A program made the translations under genes and the position numbers. DNA of 64,000 nucleotides from an uncultured Bacteroides sp. (lineage in GTDB: Bacteria; Bacteroidota; Bacteroidia; Bacteroidales; Bacteroidaceae), in contig NZ_OY781099.1 in the NCBI RefSeq assembly GCF_963676325.1, positions 3,596,001-3,660,000 on the forward strand, read 5' to 3'. The notes under the pieces are model-generated. The model was not told the origin of the DNA and did no database searches. It worked only from the letters and a program-made list of their open reading frames with translations. Below are positions 19,601-27,285 of this stretch, piece after piece. The stretch's first letter is position 1. Every line of letters begins with the position of its first letter.

Positions 19601-20995
19601 TATGTAACGCGCTTTGCCATGATGGTAAGGAATATCAGTGTTACGTACCGCAATACTTATGCAATGACTCTTCCCGGATATTTACCTGAAGTGGGTGATA
19701 TACTGGGACAAAAAAGGGGCGGCGGCATATTTGCTCCCGGGCTGGACTTTGCTTTTGGCGTAACCGGTGACAGTTATATTCAAAAGGCTGCCAGAAACAA
19801 CTGGCTAATAAACAATGATTCTGTTGTTGATCCGGCAACAACAAACGCGATGGAGGACTTGCAAATTCGTATGACTTTGGAGCCAATAAGGGATTTTAAG
19901 ATTGATTTAACGGCCAACCGGACAAAAAACAAATCAAAAAGTATACAATTTATGTTTGATGGTATGCCTACCACCCAAAGCGGAAGCTTCAACATGAGTA
20001 TTATTTCCATTGGTAGCTCTTTTGATAAGAGTAATGCAAATAATGGCTACCAGTCTAAAACTTTTGATAAGTTTCTGAAGAATCTGGATATTATTCAGAA
20101 AAGGGTGGAAGCGCAATATGCCGGTGCGGTTTATCCCGAAGGAACATCATTGGCCGGAAAGCCGTTTGATCCTACTAACGGAACCATAAGCAAGAACTCT
20201 CCGGATGTGATGATTCCTGCATTCCTTGCTGCCTATACCGGAAAAAGTGCCGATCAGGTTTCACTTGACCTGTTTCCGAACCTTCTCTCATTGATGCCTA
20301 ACTGGCGAATTACTTATGGCGGACTAAGTAGATTGGATTGGTTCAAAAACCGTTTCAAGAGCTTTAACCTGAACCATGCTTATAGAAGTACTTATTCCGT
20401 TGGCTCATACAATACCTACCAAAGCTTTACCAGTTACATGGACAACCTCGGTTTTGTGGAAGATACACAAACAGGTAACCCCACTCCTTCTGTTGCATTT
20501 GACATTGGTACGGTAGCAATTAATGAACAGTTTGCTCCACTTTTCGGAGTAGATATGACTTTTAAGAACGGAATCACCTCGAGAGTAGAATATAAAACCA
20601 CCCGCATACTCACTCTTAGTATGACGGCAAACCAGATGGTAGAAACCAGTTCCAAAGATTTTGTTGTGGGTATGGGTTATAAGATTATAGATCTAAAATT
20701 GTTTGGTGCAGGAAAAAGCAAGAACAAGGTAAGCAATGACCTGAATATTCAGGCCGATGTATCGTTTCGTAACCAGTCAGCACTAAGCAGAGATATCCAG
20801 CAAGCCACAGCACAGCCTACCAGTGGAAACAAAGCGACAAAGATTTCGGTCTCTGCCGATTATACTTTCTCAAAATTACTCACCATTAGGTTTTACTACG
20901 ATCGCCAGAAGAATACTCCGTTGGTTTCTTCTGCCTCCTATCCGGTTACCAATTCTGATTTCGGGCTAAGTTTGAAGTTCTCATTAGTGAGATAA
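13601..20995 (+). CDS. sprA: SprA/Sov outer-membrane translocon protein (type IX secretion)
   Basis: 2464 residues, close to the about 2400 of Flavobacterium SprA, with a signal peptide at 1-22 (ICLLLTVLSLHAWA). SprA forms a giant 36-strand beta-barrel that exports type IX secretion substrates. Family features are the long aromatic- and Asn-rich strands, internal segments such as FDFDEKINISINGKVGDKV and LIRGASSLFGIRTDLQFGKLKL early on, VNELRLTEFDESGGWA near the middle, and a C-terminal beta-barrel ending in LSLKFSLVR with terminal aromatic/Arg. It is co-transcribed with ruvA. No other type IX component (PorU, PorV, PorK-N) is in this window, so whether the machine is complete cannot be decided here. 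Confidence 0.93.
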   Translation: MRSEKWFICLLLTVLSLHAWAVLNNSSPNEVSNHFLDSTSQAPAPPDSLKPRYSVKKTVPEKLDDMKKSPADLRTPENIKTEVEYDEKSDLYIIRTKAGTSQVDVPMFLTPQEYSDWSLKKSVQDFYRAKNKETFAKGKEEFKFMDMKFDLGPAEKIFGPGGVQIKTQGNAELSFGFKTKNVENPSLPERTRKTTGFDFDEKINISINGKVGDKVNMNMNYNTDATFDFDTKKIKLKYEGKEDEIIKLIEAGNVSMPTNSSLIRGASSLFGIRTDLQFGKLKLQTVISQQESESKTVKSKGGAQTTPFEISADNYDENRHFFLAHYFRDTYDKNMSQLPNITSGVTINRVEVWITNKRGNYDNPRNVVALTDLGENEHISNSFWSKSGVNKVPANSANDVYSRMVSDYSTARNINMVSATLGAIPQIEGGMDYEKIESARLLTSSEYTLNGSLGYISLKSTLQPDEVLAVAFEYTYKGKRYQVGEFASDIKETESALFLKLLKNTSNSPSSGCWDLMMKNVYSLNAYQLQSDKFRLDIKYQSDTTGVYLNYIPEGKINKTPLLRVMNLDRLDAKNQANPNGFFDFVEGYTVTAQNGRIIFPVVEPFGSHLRQAIGNDVIAKKYVYQELYDSTKTVAKQIAEKDKFKLTGEYRASSGAEIRLESTNIPVGSVKVTAGGVTLIENSDYTVDYSMGVVTILNQSIIDAGTSVSVNLESNSSYNLQRKTMLGMNFTYDFSKDFQIGGTIMNLKEKPMTTKVAMGDEPISNTIWGVNTSWKKESQWLTNMVDKLPFVKATQPSRINMTAEFAQLVPGHAKGIQGNASYIDDFESTKTGIDLRQPSYWMLASTPYESGSSARFPEASKSNDITYGMNRALLSWYTIDGLFTRRSSSLTPSHIKSDLNQLSNHYVREVYEQEIFPNKETSYMETSTLSILNLAYYPNERGPYNLDPNLTSKGYLPNPEKRWGGIMRKLDTSDFETANIEYIEFWMLDPFIYESTTGNRRGGDFYINLGEVSEDILKDGKKYFENGMPVDGDQTKVEQTVWGKVPKERSIVYAFENASGARKKQDVGLNGLSSEEEKTFGTYSTYLNKIKAILDPAVYAVFEKSPSGDLYHYYRGTDYDQEEKSILDRYKYYNNTEGNSTASEDSPEKYDVSAKTVPDVEDINQDNTLNEYEKYFQYKISLSPENMRVGSNYITNKRTANVKLRNGKTEEVNWYQFKIPVKDYEKAVGSISDFKSIRFMRMYLTNFADPVVLRFATLDLVRGEWRTYDQALYNSQQPAPTISGNLDVSSVNIEENSDKTPVNYVLPPGITRVIDPSQPQLKQENEQAMSLKVQNLSPGDARAVYKSSGLDLRQYKRLQMFVHGEKLLDDVTELGDNEISVFIRLGSDYKNNYYEYEIPLKLTPHGQYNGNTLSGCEAVWPKENMLNIPFSIFTALKKLRNTAKNSSGSNVSYSKLYYMYDTDQPANKISIIGNPSLAEVKTIMIGVRNNARSLKSAEVWVNELRLTEFDESGGWAAQGNMNVQLSDLGSVNLGGHVETAGFGGLEQSVSQRRLDDYYQYNFTTSFELGKFFPAKAKVSAPVYFSYSKELTSPKYDPTNKDLLLSDVLDTYSLKSQRDSILNIARELTTYRNFSLSNMRVNIASKKPMPYDPSNFTLSYSYSKKYNQGNTTAWEKEQDWKGNLGYNYSPVIKPWEPFKNIKDKSSWMKFVKAFNLNWLPQNISFNSDISRHYYELQLRDLDNPYGDSGIPLSVAKEFLWNRDFSIRWDLTKNLKLNFTSATRAEIEEPYGTIDKNLYPDEYTARKDSVKRSLLHMGRPLDFQQTFNASYKLPFDLVPILSWVSSDVKFSSSYNWDRGVDLTDGSSVGNTIANQRSIDVNGRFNFETLYNKVPFLKETNRFFASTSRTTPPKKEELMAKIRKFEKEIQLKKDTTVTLSHGLRTKILKVSALTQEGKRYIVKYKVLDANKILINNRDSIKIKLTIQQGPKPEDQEWYKMAQYVTRFAMMVRNISVTYRNTYAMTLPGYLPEVGDILGQKRGGGIFAPGLDFAFGVTGDSYIQKAARNNWLINNDSVVDPATTNAMEDLQIRMTLEPIRDFKIDLTANRTKNKSKSIQFMFDGMPTTQSGSFNMSIISIGSSFDKSNANNGYQSKTFDKFLKNLDIIQKRVEAQYAGAVYPEGTSLAGKPFDPTNGTISKNSPDVMIPAFLAAYTGKSADQVSLDLFPNLLSLMPNWRITYGGLSRLDWFKNRFKSFNLNHAYRSTYSVGSYNTYQSFTSYMDNLGFVEDTQTGNPTPSVAFDIGTVAINEQFAPLFGVDMTFKNGITSRVEYKTTRILTLSMTANQMVETSSKDFVVGMGYKIIDLKLFGAGKSKNKVSNDLNIQADVSFRNQSALSRDIQQATAQPTSGNKATKISVSADYTFSKLLTIRFYYDRQKNTPLVSSASYPVTNSDFGLSLKFSLVR

Positions 20996-21070
20996 TTCAG
21001 GAAGAAAGCCTTCATTCCTAAAACCTTATTAGACAAATACAAAAAACTCTTCCTATGATTCTATTTTCCT

Positions 21071-21142
21071 TGTACAAAAGAATGAATTGTTTTGTACAAA
21101 ATAAAACAATCTTCTGTACAGAAGAATACATTCTTTTGTACA
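21071..21142. repeat. Four TGTACA palindromes at exact 22-bp spacing (array A)
   Basis: TGTACA occurs at 21071, 21093, 21115 and 21137, each step 22 bp. The 16-nt spacers are themselves nearly palindromic (for example GAAGAATACATTCTTT), so dyad centres recur about every 11 bp. The array lies between the convergent sprA and lipoprotein genes. A second copy is at 61710-61781. Confidence 0.85.
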
Positions 21143-21149
21143 GGGGAAT

Positions 21150-21177
21150 AAAAAAAGGAAAGGTTTCCCTCTCCTTT
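21150..21177 (-). terminator. Terminator of the TPR-like lipoprotein gene
   Basis: On the minus strand a 10-bp stem (one G-U) with a GAAA loop (21154-21163 with 21168-21177) is followed by a T run; it lies 30 bp past the gene's stop. Confidence 0.8.
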
Positions 21178-21206
21178 TCTCGGTTATATAATATCAAAAG
21201 CTCTTT

Positions 21207-22034
21207 TTATTTCCCTTCAGATTCCAGTTGCATTCTTTTTTTTACGAAACGAATCTTCAGATGTGCTTCATCCAGTTCTTTTTGCAGCTGCTTAATTGCT
21301 GATAATGTTTGTGCTAATTCGTAGACCTTACAAATTGCATTTTTATCTGTTGCTGAAAGGGTAATCACCTGCTTACGTCCACCAATAAGTTCTATTCTCA
21401 GGTTCTGATCTTTATTCATGTAAATGAAGTTTGCCACACCTCCATCAGCTCCCATCCTATAGTCAACCTTTTCAGATTTCATACCAAGGTCTGTTGATTC
21501 ATAGACATCGCGACTGGCAGGAGTCTGTGCAAAACTTCCATCGGCAGCAGTCACCTTAATGGAACGATGGTGGATAAATGAGCCACCACAATAAATGGAA
21601 GTCAGGGCAAACGTACCAATCTCACTAACCTGTGCCCTCAGATAAGTACGGCGTATATTATTTTCCACCGTTTGTGACGGATGAAGATAATTGCCTACAG
21701 TCTGATACTCCGTATTCTTCTCAAGAGTCAGTGATTTCTTCTTCACATCAGCCTCAGCTTTCTTTATCTTTAGCAAGCTGTCAAGATAAACAATACTTTT
21801 CTCCTGCTCTTTTATTTCCACTTTCTGCATCAGGTCAATTCCCTTACGGCGAGCTTCAAAAGCTTTTGGATAAAGTATTTTAATACTGTCTAATTGTACC
21901 TTTGCCTCATTATAATCTCCTTTTGCCAGTGCTGCTTCAGCTGCCTTTAGCCTCTGTGCTGCTTTTTCCTCTCCATCGCCACTGCAGGCTGTCAGAACAA
22001 GAGCTATCAGTGCTATAATTCCAAACTTTCTCAT
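21207..22034 (-). CDS. Lipoprotein with N-terminal helical repeat and coiled coil, function unknown
   Basis: 275 residues from the ATG at 22034, chosen because it opens a clear lipoprotein signal (lipobox LTAC, Cys17); a start at 22094 would put 20 residues before it. Residues about 25-60 form a TPR-like helical pair (RLKAAEAALAKGDYNEAKVQLDSI), followed by Lys/Glu-rich helices. Residues about 115-230 are beta-rich with IYCGGSFIHHRSIKVTAADGSF. The C-terminus is again a coiled coil (LSAIKQLQKELDEAHLKI). I know no function for it. It is divergent from the nucleotidyltransferase, with promoter boxes for both in the short gap. Confidence 0.7.
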   Translation of the reverse strand: MRKFGIIALIALVLTACSGDGEEKAAQRLKAAEAALAKGDYNEAKVQLDSIKILYPKAFEARRKGIDLMQKVEIKEQEKSIVYLDSLLKIKKAEADVKKKSLTLEKNTEYQTVGNYLHPSQTVENNIRRTYLRAQVSEIGTFALTSIYCGGSFIHHRSIKVTAADGSFAQTPASRDVYESTDLGMKSEKVDYRMGADGGVANFIYMNKDQNLRIELIGGRKQVITLSATDKNAICKVYELAQTLSAIKQLQKELDEAHLKIRFVKKRMQLESEGK

Positions 22035-22055
22035 ACATCTATTTGTTATATGAAG

Positions 22056-22063
22056 CAAAAATA
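22056..22063 (-). promoter_or_regulatory. -7 box for the lipoprotein gene
   Basis: Reads TATTTTTG on the minus strand, 22 bp upstream of the ATG at 22034. Confidence 0.5.
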
Positions 22064-22106
22064 CAATTAAATTAGTAAACTGACCTGTTAGCAACTCAAA
22101 ATATTG

Positions 22107-22114
22107 TATTTTTG
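22107..22114 (+). promoter_or_regulatory. -7 box for the CCA nucleotidyltransferase gene
   Basis: TATTTTTG, 25 bp upstream of the ATG at 22140. Confidence 0.55.
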
Positions 22115-22139
22115 TACTCTTTTACGAACATAGGCTAAC

Positions 22140-23570
22140 ATGCAATTAACGAAAGAAGAATTAAAAGGATTTTTTAGCGACGATATATTTGCTGCAATAT
22201 CAGAAACAGCAGAAGAATTAGGCCTGGAGTGCTACGCGGTAGGAGGATATGTACGTGATATCTTCCTGAAACGCCCATCAAAAGACATTGATGTGGTAGT
22301 GGTTGGAAGCGGAATAGCAATGGCTCAGGCACTTGGAAAGAAGTTAGGAAGACATGCGCATGTTTCCGTTTTTAAGAATTTTGGAACAGCTCAGGTTAAA
22401 TTTCATCATATAGAAGTAGAATTTGTTGGCGCACGGAGAGAGTCTTACCAAAGAGATTCACGCAAACCAATTGTGGAAAATGGTACTTTGGAAGACGACC
22501 AGAACCGTCGTGACTTTACAATCAATGCACTGGCTGTATGTCTTAACGAAGAACGATTCGGGGAATTGGTTGATCCTTTCGGGGGGATAGATGATTTGAA
22601 AAACAAAATAATCCGCACACCTCTTGATCCGGACATTACATTCAGCGACGATCCGCTTCGGATGATGCGGGGTATCCGTTTTGCCACACAGCTCAATTTT
22701 CAGATTGAAGAGGAAACTTTTGCATCTATTGAGCGCAACAAAGAGCGGATTGAGATTATCTCCAAAGAGCGGATTGCGGATGAGCTGAACAAAATACTGG
22801 CTTCTCCTGTTCCTTCTATAGGTTTTGTGTTGCTTGATCAATGCGGATTATTAGAACTTATTTTCCCAGAAATGGCAGCTTTGCAAGGAGTGGATAGCAG
22901 AAATGGAAGAACTCATAAAGATAACTTCTATCACACGCTGGAAGTTGTTGATAACATGGCCAAAAAGACAGATAATCTTTGGCTCCGATGGGCTACTTTA
23001 CTTCATGATGTTGGGAAGCCTACATGCAAAAGATGGGAACCAAAAGCAGGCTGGACTTTTCATAATCATAATTTTGTTGGCGAAAAGATGATACCAAACA
23101 TCTTCCGTAAAATGAAATTGCCGATGAATGAAAAGATGAAATACGTGCAGAAGCTGGTTGGACTTCACATGCGCCCCATTGTTCTTTCAGAAGATATTGT
23201 GACAGACTCGGCAGTACGCCGCCTTCTCTTTGATGCAGGTGATGATATAGATGACCTTATGTCACTTTGTGAAGCAGATATCACTTCAAAGAACGAAGTT
23301 CGCAAGCAGAAATTCACAGAAAACTTCCAACTGGTTCGTCAGAAGCTTAGAGATCTGGAAGAAAAAGATCGCATTCGCAACTTCCAGCCTCCAATCTCCG
23401 GTGAAGAAATTATGGAAGCTTTCGGATTGGGTCCATGCCAATTGGTTGGAATAATTAAAAGTCAGATCAAAGATGCAATTCTGGATGGCGTTATTCCAAA
23501 CGAATACGAAGCAGCTTACAATTACATGCTTGAAAAAGCTAAGAAGAAAGGATTAGAACCTATTAAATAG
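22140..23570 (+). CDS. cca: CCA tRNA nucleotidyltransferase / poly(A) polymerase family protein with HD domain
   Basis: 476 residues. The class II nucleotidyltransferase head is plain: AVGGYVRDIFLKRPSKDIDVVVVG with the metal-binding DxD, then RRDFTINALAV and DDPLRMMRGIRFA (ATP/CTP-recognition region). The middle holds an HD phosphohydrolase-type domain with LLHDVGKP and a downstream HNHNFVG motif. Such enzymes add or repair the 3' CCA of tRNAs. The HD-containing form is typical of Bacteroidetes; poly(A) polymerase activity cannot be excluded from sequence. The PAQR gene follows after 9 bp, so the pair is probably co-transcribed. Confidence 0.92.
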   Translation: MQLTKEELKGFFSDDIFAAISETAEELGLECYAVGGYVRDIFLKRPSKDIDVVVVGSGIAMAQALGKKLGRHAHVSVFKNFGTAQVKFHHIEVEFVGARRESYQRDSRKPIVENGTLEDDQNRRDFTINALAVCLNEERFGELVDPFGGIDDLKNKIIRTPLDPDITFSDDPLRMMRGIRFATQLNFQIEEETFASIERNKERIEIISKERIADELNKILASPVPSIGFVLLDQCGLLELIFPEMAALQGVDSRNGRTHKDNFYHTLEVVDNMAKKTDNLWLRWATLLHDVGKPTCKRWEPKAGWTFHNHNFVGEKMIPNIFRKMKLPMNEKMKYVQKLVGLHMRPIVLSEDIVTDSAVRRLLFDAGDDIDDLMSLCEADITSKNEVRKQKFTENFQLVRQKLRDLEEKDRIRNFQPPISGEEIMEAFGLGPCQLVGIIKSQIKDAILDGVIPNEYEAAYNYMLEKAKKKGLEPIK

Positions 23571-23579
23571 AGACTATAT

Positions 23580-24230
23580 ATGAGTAATAAAAGGTATACC
23601 ACAGGAGAAGAGATTGCAAATGCCAGTTCTCACGGATTAGGAATTTTACTTGGAATTATTGTCGGAATTTTCCTTATGCGCGGTGCTTTTGAAACGAATA
23701 ACCGCTGGATTATGGTTAGCTTTGCTATCTATCTGTTGGGTATGTTATCTTCATATATTACCTCAACCTGGTATCATGCATGCAAAAACGAACACAGAAA
23801 AGCTATACTCCGTAAGTTCGATCATGGTGCTATTTATCTGCATATTGCAGGAACATATACTCCTTTCACATTAGTTATTCTTCGGGATTCCGGAGCTTGG
23901 GGATGGGCGCTGTTTACCTTCGTCTGGAGCGCAGCAATAGTAGGATTTATTCTTAGCTTCATAAAGCTCAAAGAGCATAGTAACCTGGAAACAATCTGTT
24001 ATGTGGTTATGGGAGGAACTATTCTTGTCGCCTTTAAGCCGTTGATTGATTGTCTTTCTGCAGCAGGATCAATGGATATTCTCTATTGGCTTATTGGTGG
24101 AGGGGTATCTTATGTTATCGGAGCATTGTTCTATTCCTGGACAAAGATGCGTTACATGCATTCTATCTTCCATCTATTTGTTTTAGGCGGAAGTGTTTGC
24201 CACATCATTGCTATATACAGTATGTTATAA
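23580..24230 (+). CDS. Hemolysin III / TrhA family (PAQR) membrane protein
   Basis: 216 residues with seven hydrophobic segments. The PAQR signature residues are present: GEEIANASSHGLGILLG at the N-terminus, STWYHAC (around 62-68), KFDHGAIYLHIAGTYTPF (around 79-97) and the C-terminal SIFHLFVLGGSVCHIIAIY with the metal-ligand histidines. Family members are integral membrane proteins related to adiponectin receptors; bacterial TrhA has been linked to membrane-fluidity homeostasis, and haemolysis was only an early assay phenotype. It lies 9 bp downstream of cca. Confidence 0.93.
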   Translation: MSNKRYTTGEEIANASSHGLGILLGIIVGIFLMRGAFETNNRWIMVSFAIYLLGMLSSYITSTWYHACKNEHRKAILRKFDHGAIYLHIAGTYTPFTLVILRDSGAWGWALFTFVWSAAIVGFILSFIKLKEHSNLETICYVVMGGTILVAFKPLIDCLSAAGSMDILYWLIGGGVSYVIGALFYSWTKMRYMHSIFHLFVLGGSVCHIIAIYSML

Positions 24231-24254
24231 TCTTCCCGATTTATATTCATAAAA

Positions 24255-24280
24255 AAGGATGCTCCTCACGAAGCATCCTT
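24255..24280. terminator. Bidirectional terminator between convergent genes
   Basis: A perfect 9-bp stem (24255-24263 with 24272-24280), 8-nt loop, preceded by an A run on the plus strand. It can end the PAQR transcript and the glycosidase operon coming from the other side. Confidence 0.8.
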
Positions 24281-24302
24281 CTATACAAATCTAATTTACA
24301 TA

Positions 24303-25283
24303 TTACTGAACACCTTCTGTAGTCATATTTATGCGCTTTATTGTTCCATCGTTATTATAGAACAAACGGTCTATACACACTGACCGACGGAAACTACCAC
24401 CCTGAGTATTGATGCTACCATTGTGGTAAATAAAATACCATTTATTCTTAAATTCAATAATTGCCTGATGATTGGTATTGCTATTCCCAGCAATCTCATT
24501 CAAAATACCTTTATATTCCCAGGGACCGTTAATACTACGACTCATGGCATAGCAGATTTTCTCTGGAAATTCTGATGCATAAGAAAGATAGTACCACCCG
24601 TTACGTTTGTGAATCCAAGGTGCTTCTGTAAAACGTGGAAGATTCTTAACCGGCATTATAGGCCCATCAAGTTCAATCATATTTTTCTTCAGTTTCGCAT
24701 AATAGCATTGGGTGTTTCCCCAGAAAAGATAAGCCTGACCATCATCATCTATAATGACTGTAGGGTCAATATCGTCCCAGCTTATTTTTGTGTACTGAGT
24801 AGTCATGTCATTCGTAATAAGTGCTGAACCGCGTGCATCGCGGAAAGGACCTGTCGGACTATCAGAAACCGCCACACCTATTGCTTTACCATGAATGGTG
24901 CCATGTTCTACAGCAACGTACCAGTAGAACTTCCCGTTGCGTTCTATTACCTGACTTGCCCATGCATCACCTTTTGCCCAGGAAAAATCAGATGGTTTCA
25001 AAGGAACGGCATGTTCAGTCCACGTTTTCATGTCTGAAGAAGAGAACACCAGCCATTCATTCATTTCATAACGTTCTTTAGGTGCAGGACATTGATCATG
25101 TCCTGCATAAAGATATACTTTGCCATTATGTACCATAGCAGCCGGATCTGCTGTAAATTTATACTTTACAAGAGGATTCCCCTTTGCTACAAAGGTAGTG
25201 TCCTGAGTTTTTGCTAATGCTATGCTACTACTTACAATGGCAGCACATAGAAGAGCAACTCTTGAAATTCGGTTTATCAACAT
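24303..25283 (-). CDS. Glycoside hydrolase family 43 (arabinosidase/xylosidase type), exported
   Basis: 326 residues from ATG at 25283 (the in-frame TTG at 25289 is less likely). Signal peptide at 1-24 ending in SSSIALA. It has the five-bladed GH43 propeller with the three acidic residues: Asp in KFTADPAAMVHNGKVYLYAG (catalytic base), Asp in WDDIDPTVIIDDDGQAYLFWGN (pKa modulator) and Glu in FTEAPWIHKRNGWYYLSYA (general acid). GH43 enzymes remove arabinofuranose or xylose, and the arabinan context favours the former. It is the last gene of a three-gene minus-strand operon, 12 bp after the GH51 gene. Confidence 0.9.
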   Translation of the reverse strand: MLINRISRVALLCAAIVSSSIALAKTQDTTFVAKGNPLVKYKFTADPAAMVHNGKVYLYAGHDQCPAPKERYEMNEWLVFSSSDMKTWTEHAVPLKPSDFSWAKGDAWASQVIERNGKFYWYVAVEHGTIHGKAIGVAVSDSPTGPFRDARGSALITNDMTTQYTKISWDDIDPTVIIDDDGQAYLFWGNTQCYYAKLKKNMIELDGPIMPVKNLPRFTEAPWIHKRNGWYYLSYASEFPEKICYAMSRSINGPWEYKGILNEIAGNSNTNHQAIIEFKNKWYFIYHNGSINTQGGSFRRSVCIDRLFYNNDGTIKRINMTTEGVQ

Positions 25284-25295
25284 TACCAAACTATT

Positions 25296-27257
25296 TTATT
25301 TCTTAGAAAACTTATATACTGCAAATGTTTTAGCTCCAAGTTTTACACTAAGAAAATTATCTGTCATCACAATCTCTGCTTTCTCCGGAATAACCGTATT
25401 AGGTTTTGCCAAAGTATTTTCAGCATCCAGATCTGAAGAATGAAGAGTGGTTAAAATGCCATCAGAAAGTTGTCCTTTCTTTACTCCTTCAAAAACAACA
25501 CGAATGCTTTGTTCTTTATCGGCTGTATTAGCAATCTTCACGATATAAGCTTTTTCATTCTTGTCCCATGCAGCTGTAGCATAAAGTTCATCCTGACCTG
25601 TAACAGGTTTCTTATCCATAGTTAATGAAAGAACGTTGGTACCCTTATTCTGAGAATAAAGTTGCTGAACGTAATAGTTCACAGAACGCACACTGGAAAG
25701 ATTATCAAACCAAATTAAATCCGGACGCCATTGCCAGCCTTTTACATGAGCAAAAAGCGGAGCATAAGTTGCCATGTGAACAACATCAGCATTACGTTCC
25801 AATCCAGTCATGAAAGCAGCTTCACAAAGAGCAGCTTCAAAGTTATTCTTTCCATTCTTTGGGTGGCAAGCATATTCACCGGCAAAGACTTTAGGGCCTT
25901 TTCTATCATAATTATCATAACGGGCAGCCTGACTTAAGAACCATTTCTGAGGACGATAAAAATGTTCATCAACCAAATCAGCCTTGAGGCGCTTCATTTC
26001 GGGCCATGCATAATCAAACTTGTCTCCTTCGGAATCCGGACCGGAAGTTCCTACAATACGAATCTTTGGATAAGCTTTACGTATAGCCTTAATAAAAGGT
26101 TCAAGACGTTCCATATACTCTTTTCCCCATTGTTCGTTACCTACACCGATAAGCTTCAGGTTAAAAGGAGCCGGATGTCCCATTTCTGAACGTACTTTTC
26201 CCCACTTTGTAGTAACATCACCATTAGCAAACTCAATCAGATCAAGTGCATCCTGAATATAACTGTCTAGTTTATCAACAGGCACATGGGCACTAAGATC
26301 TTTATTCTGGAACTGACAAGCCATTCCACAGTTTACAATAGGCAGAGGTTCTGAACCAATTTCTTCTGATAAAAGGAAGAATTCATAAAAGCCTAATCCA
26401 TAAGTCTGATAATAATCAGGATTGAATCTGTTAGGGAAAGTATAGTGCCAACGGTTCTCATTCAAAGGACGGTTTTCTACCGGACCAACAGTATTTTTCC
26501 AGTTATAACGGGTATTCAGGTCTGTACCTTCAACAATACATCCGCCAGGAAAGCGAAATACGCCCGGTTTTAAATCGGCAAGAGCCTGAACCAAGTCTTT
26601 ACGCAAACCATTCTCGCGTCCTTTCCATGTATCAACAGGGAAAAGAGAGATATGATCCATGTCAATATCACCTTTTGAAGTCAGGAATATTCTTACTATA
26701 GCTTTATCATCTGTAATCGGTGAAGTAAGTATCACTTCATATTTCTTCCATTCGGTAGATGTCACTGCTACCACTTGTTTTACTACAGGATCATTATTAG
26801 AATTAACCAGCTCTATACGAAATTCCTGTTTTTCATTTCCTTGTGAAATACGTGCCCATACACTAAAACGATACTGAGCATCTTTATGAATGCCGACTCC
26901 AAAGAAGCCTTCATTTTCAAGACCGGTATGTTTCTCTTTATGTCCGGCATCTGAAAGACGTACATAGTGTGGATTCTTATCAAAAGCAGGATTGTCTGTG
27001 CGAACCTCTACATGGCCAAAAGTTTTCCAGCCCATTAAATTCTGTGGAAACTCAAAAGAGCGGTTCTTTACTAATTCAGCATACAAGCCACCATCGGCAC
27101 CGTAATTGATATCTTCAAAGAAGAGTCCGTACATGGTTGACTGTATCTCGGCTCCCGGTTTGTTGGCTTTCACCACCATTTCATGTTCCGTTTGGGCATT
27201 TAAGGACATTCCCATAAAAAGAACTAATGCAGATAATAATGATCTGTGCATCTTCAT
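25296..27257 (-). CDS. Alpha-L-arabinofuranosidase, glycoside hydrolase family 51
   Basis: 653 residues with a signal peptide (1-21, cut at LNAQ). Residues about 50-200 resemble a CBM4/9-like carbohydrate-binding jelly roll (VEVRTDNPAF, FSVWARISQG, EWKKYEVILT). The catalytic TIM barrel follows, with the acid/base Glu375 in GVGNEQWG and the nucleophile Glu461 in VFAGEYA; the C-terminal beta-domain is at about 550-650. GH51 enzymes release terminal alpha-L-arabinofuranose from arabinan and arabinoxylan side chains. It is the middle gene of the operon, 28 bp after the upstream GH43. Confidence 0.95.
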   Translation of the reverse strand: MKMHRSLLSALVLFMGMSLNAQTEHEMVVKANKPGAEIQSTMYGLFFEDINYGADGGLYAELVKNRSFEFPQNLMGWKTFGHVEVRTDNPAFDKNPHYVRLSDAGHKEKHTGLENEGFFGVGIHKDAQYRFSVWARISQGNEKQEFRIELVNSNNDPVVKQVVAVTSTEWKKYEVILTSPITDDKAIVRIFLTSKGDIDMDHISLFPVDTWKGRENGLRKDLVQALADLKPGVFRFPGGCIVEGTDLNTRYNWKNTVGPVENRPLNENRWHYTFPNRFNPDYYQTYGLGFYEFFLLSEEIGSEPLPIVNCGMACQFQNKDLSAHVPVDKLDSYIQDALDLIEFANGDVTTKWGKVRSEMGHPAPFNLKLIGVGNEQWGKEYMERLEPFIKAIRKAYPKIRIVGTSGPDSEGDKFDYAWPEMKRLKADLVDEHFYRPQKWFLSQAARYDNYDRKGPKVFAGEYACHPKNGKNNFEAALCEAAFMTGLERNADVVHMATYAPLFAHVKGWQWRPDLIWFDNLSSVRSVNYYVQQLYSQNKGTNVLSLTMDKKPVTGQDELYATAAWDKNEKAYIVKIANTADKEQSIRVVFEGVKKGQLSDGILTTLHSSDLDAENTLAKPNTVIPEKAEIVMTDNFLSVKLGAKTFAVYKFSKK

Positions 27258-27285
27258 AATTTTTATATTAGTTTTTAGTTAGTAT

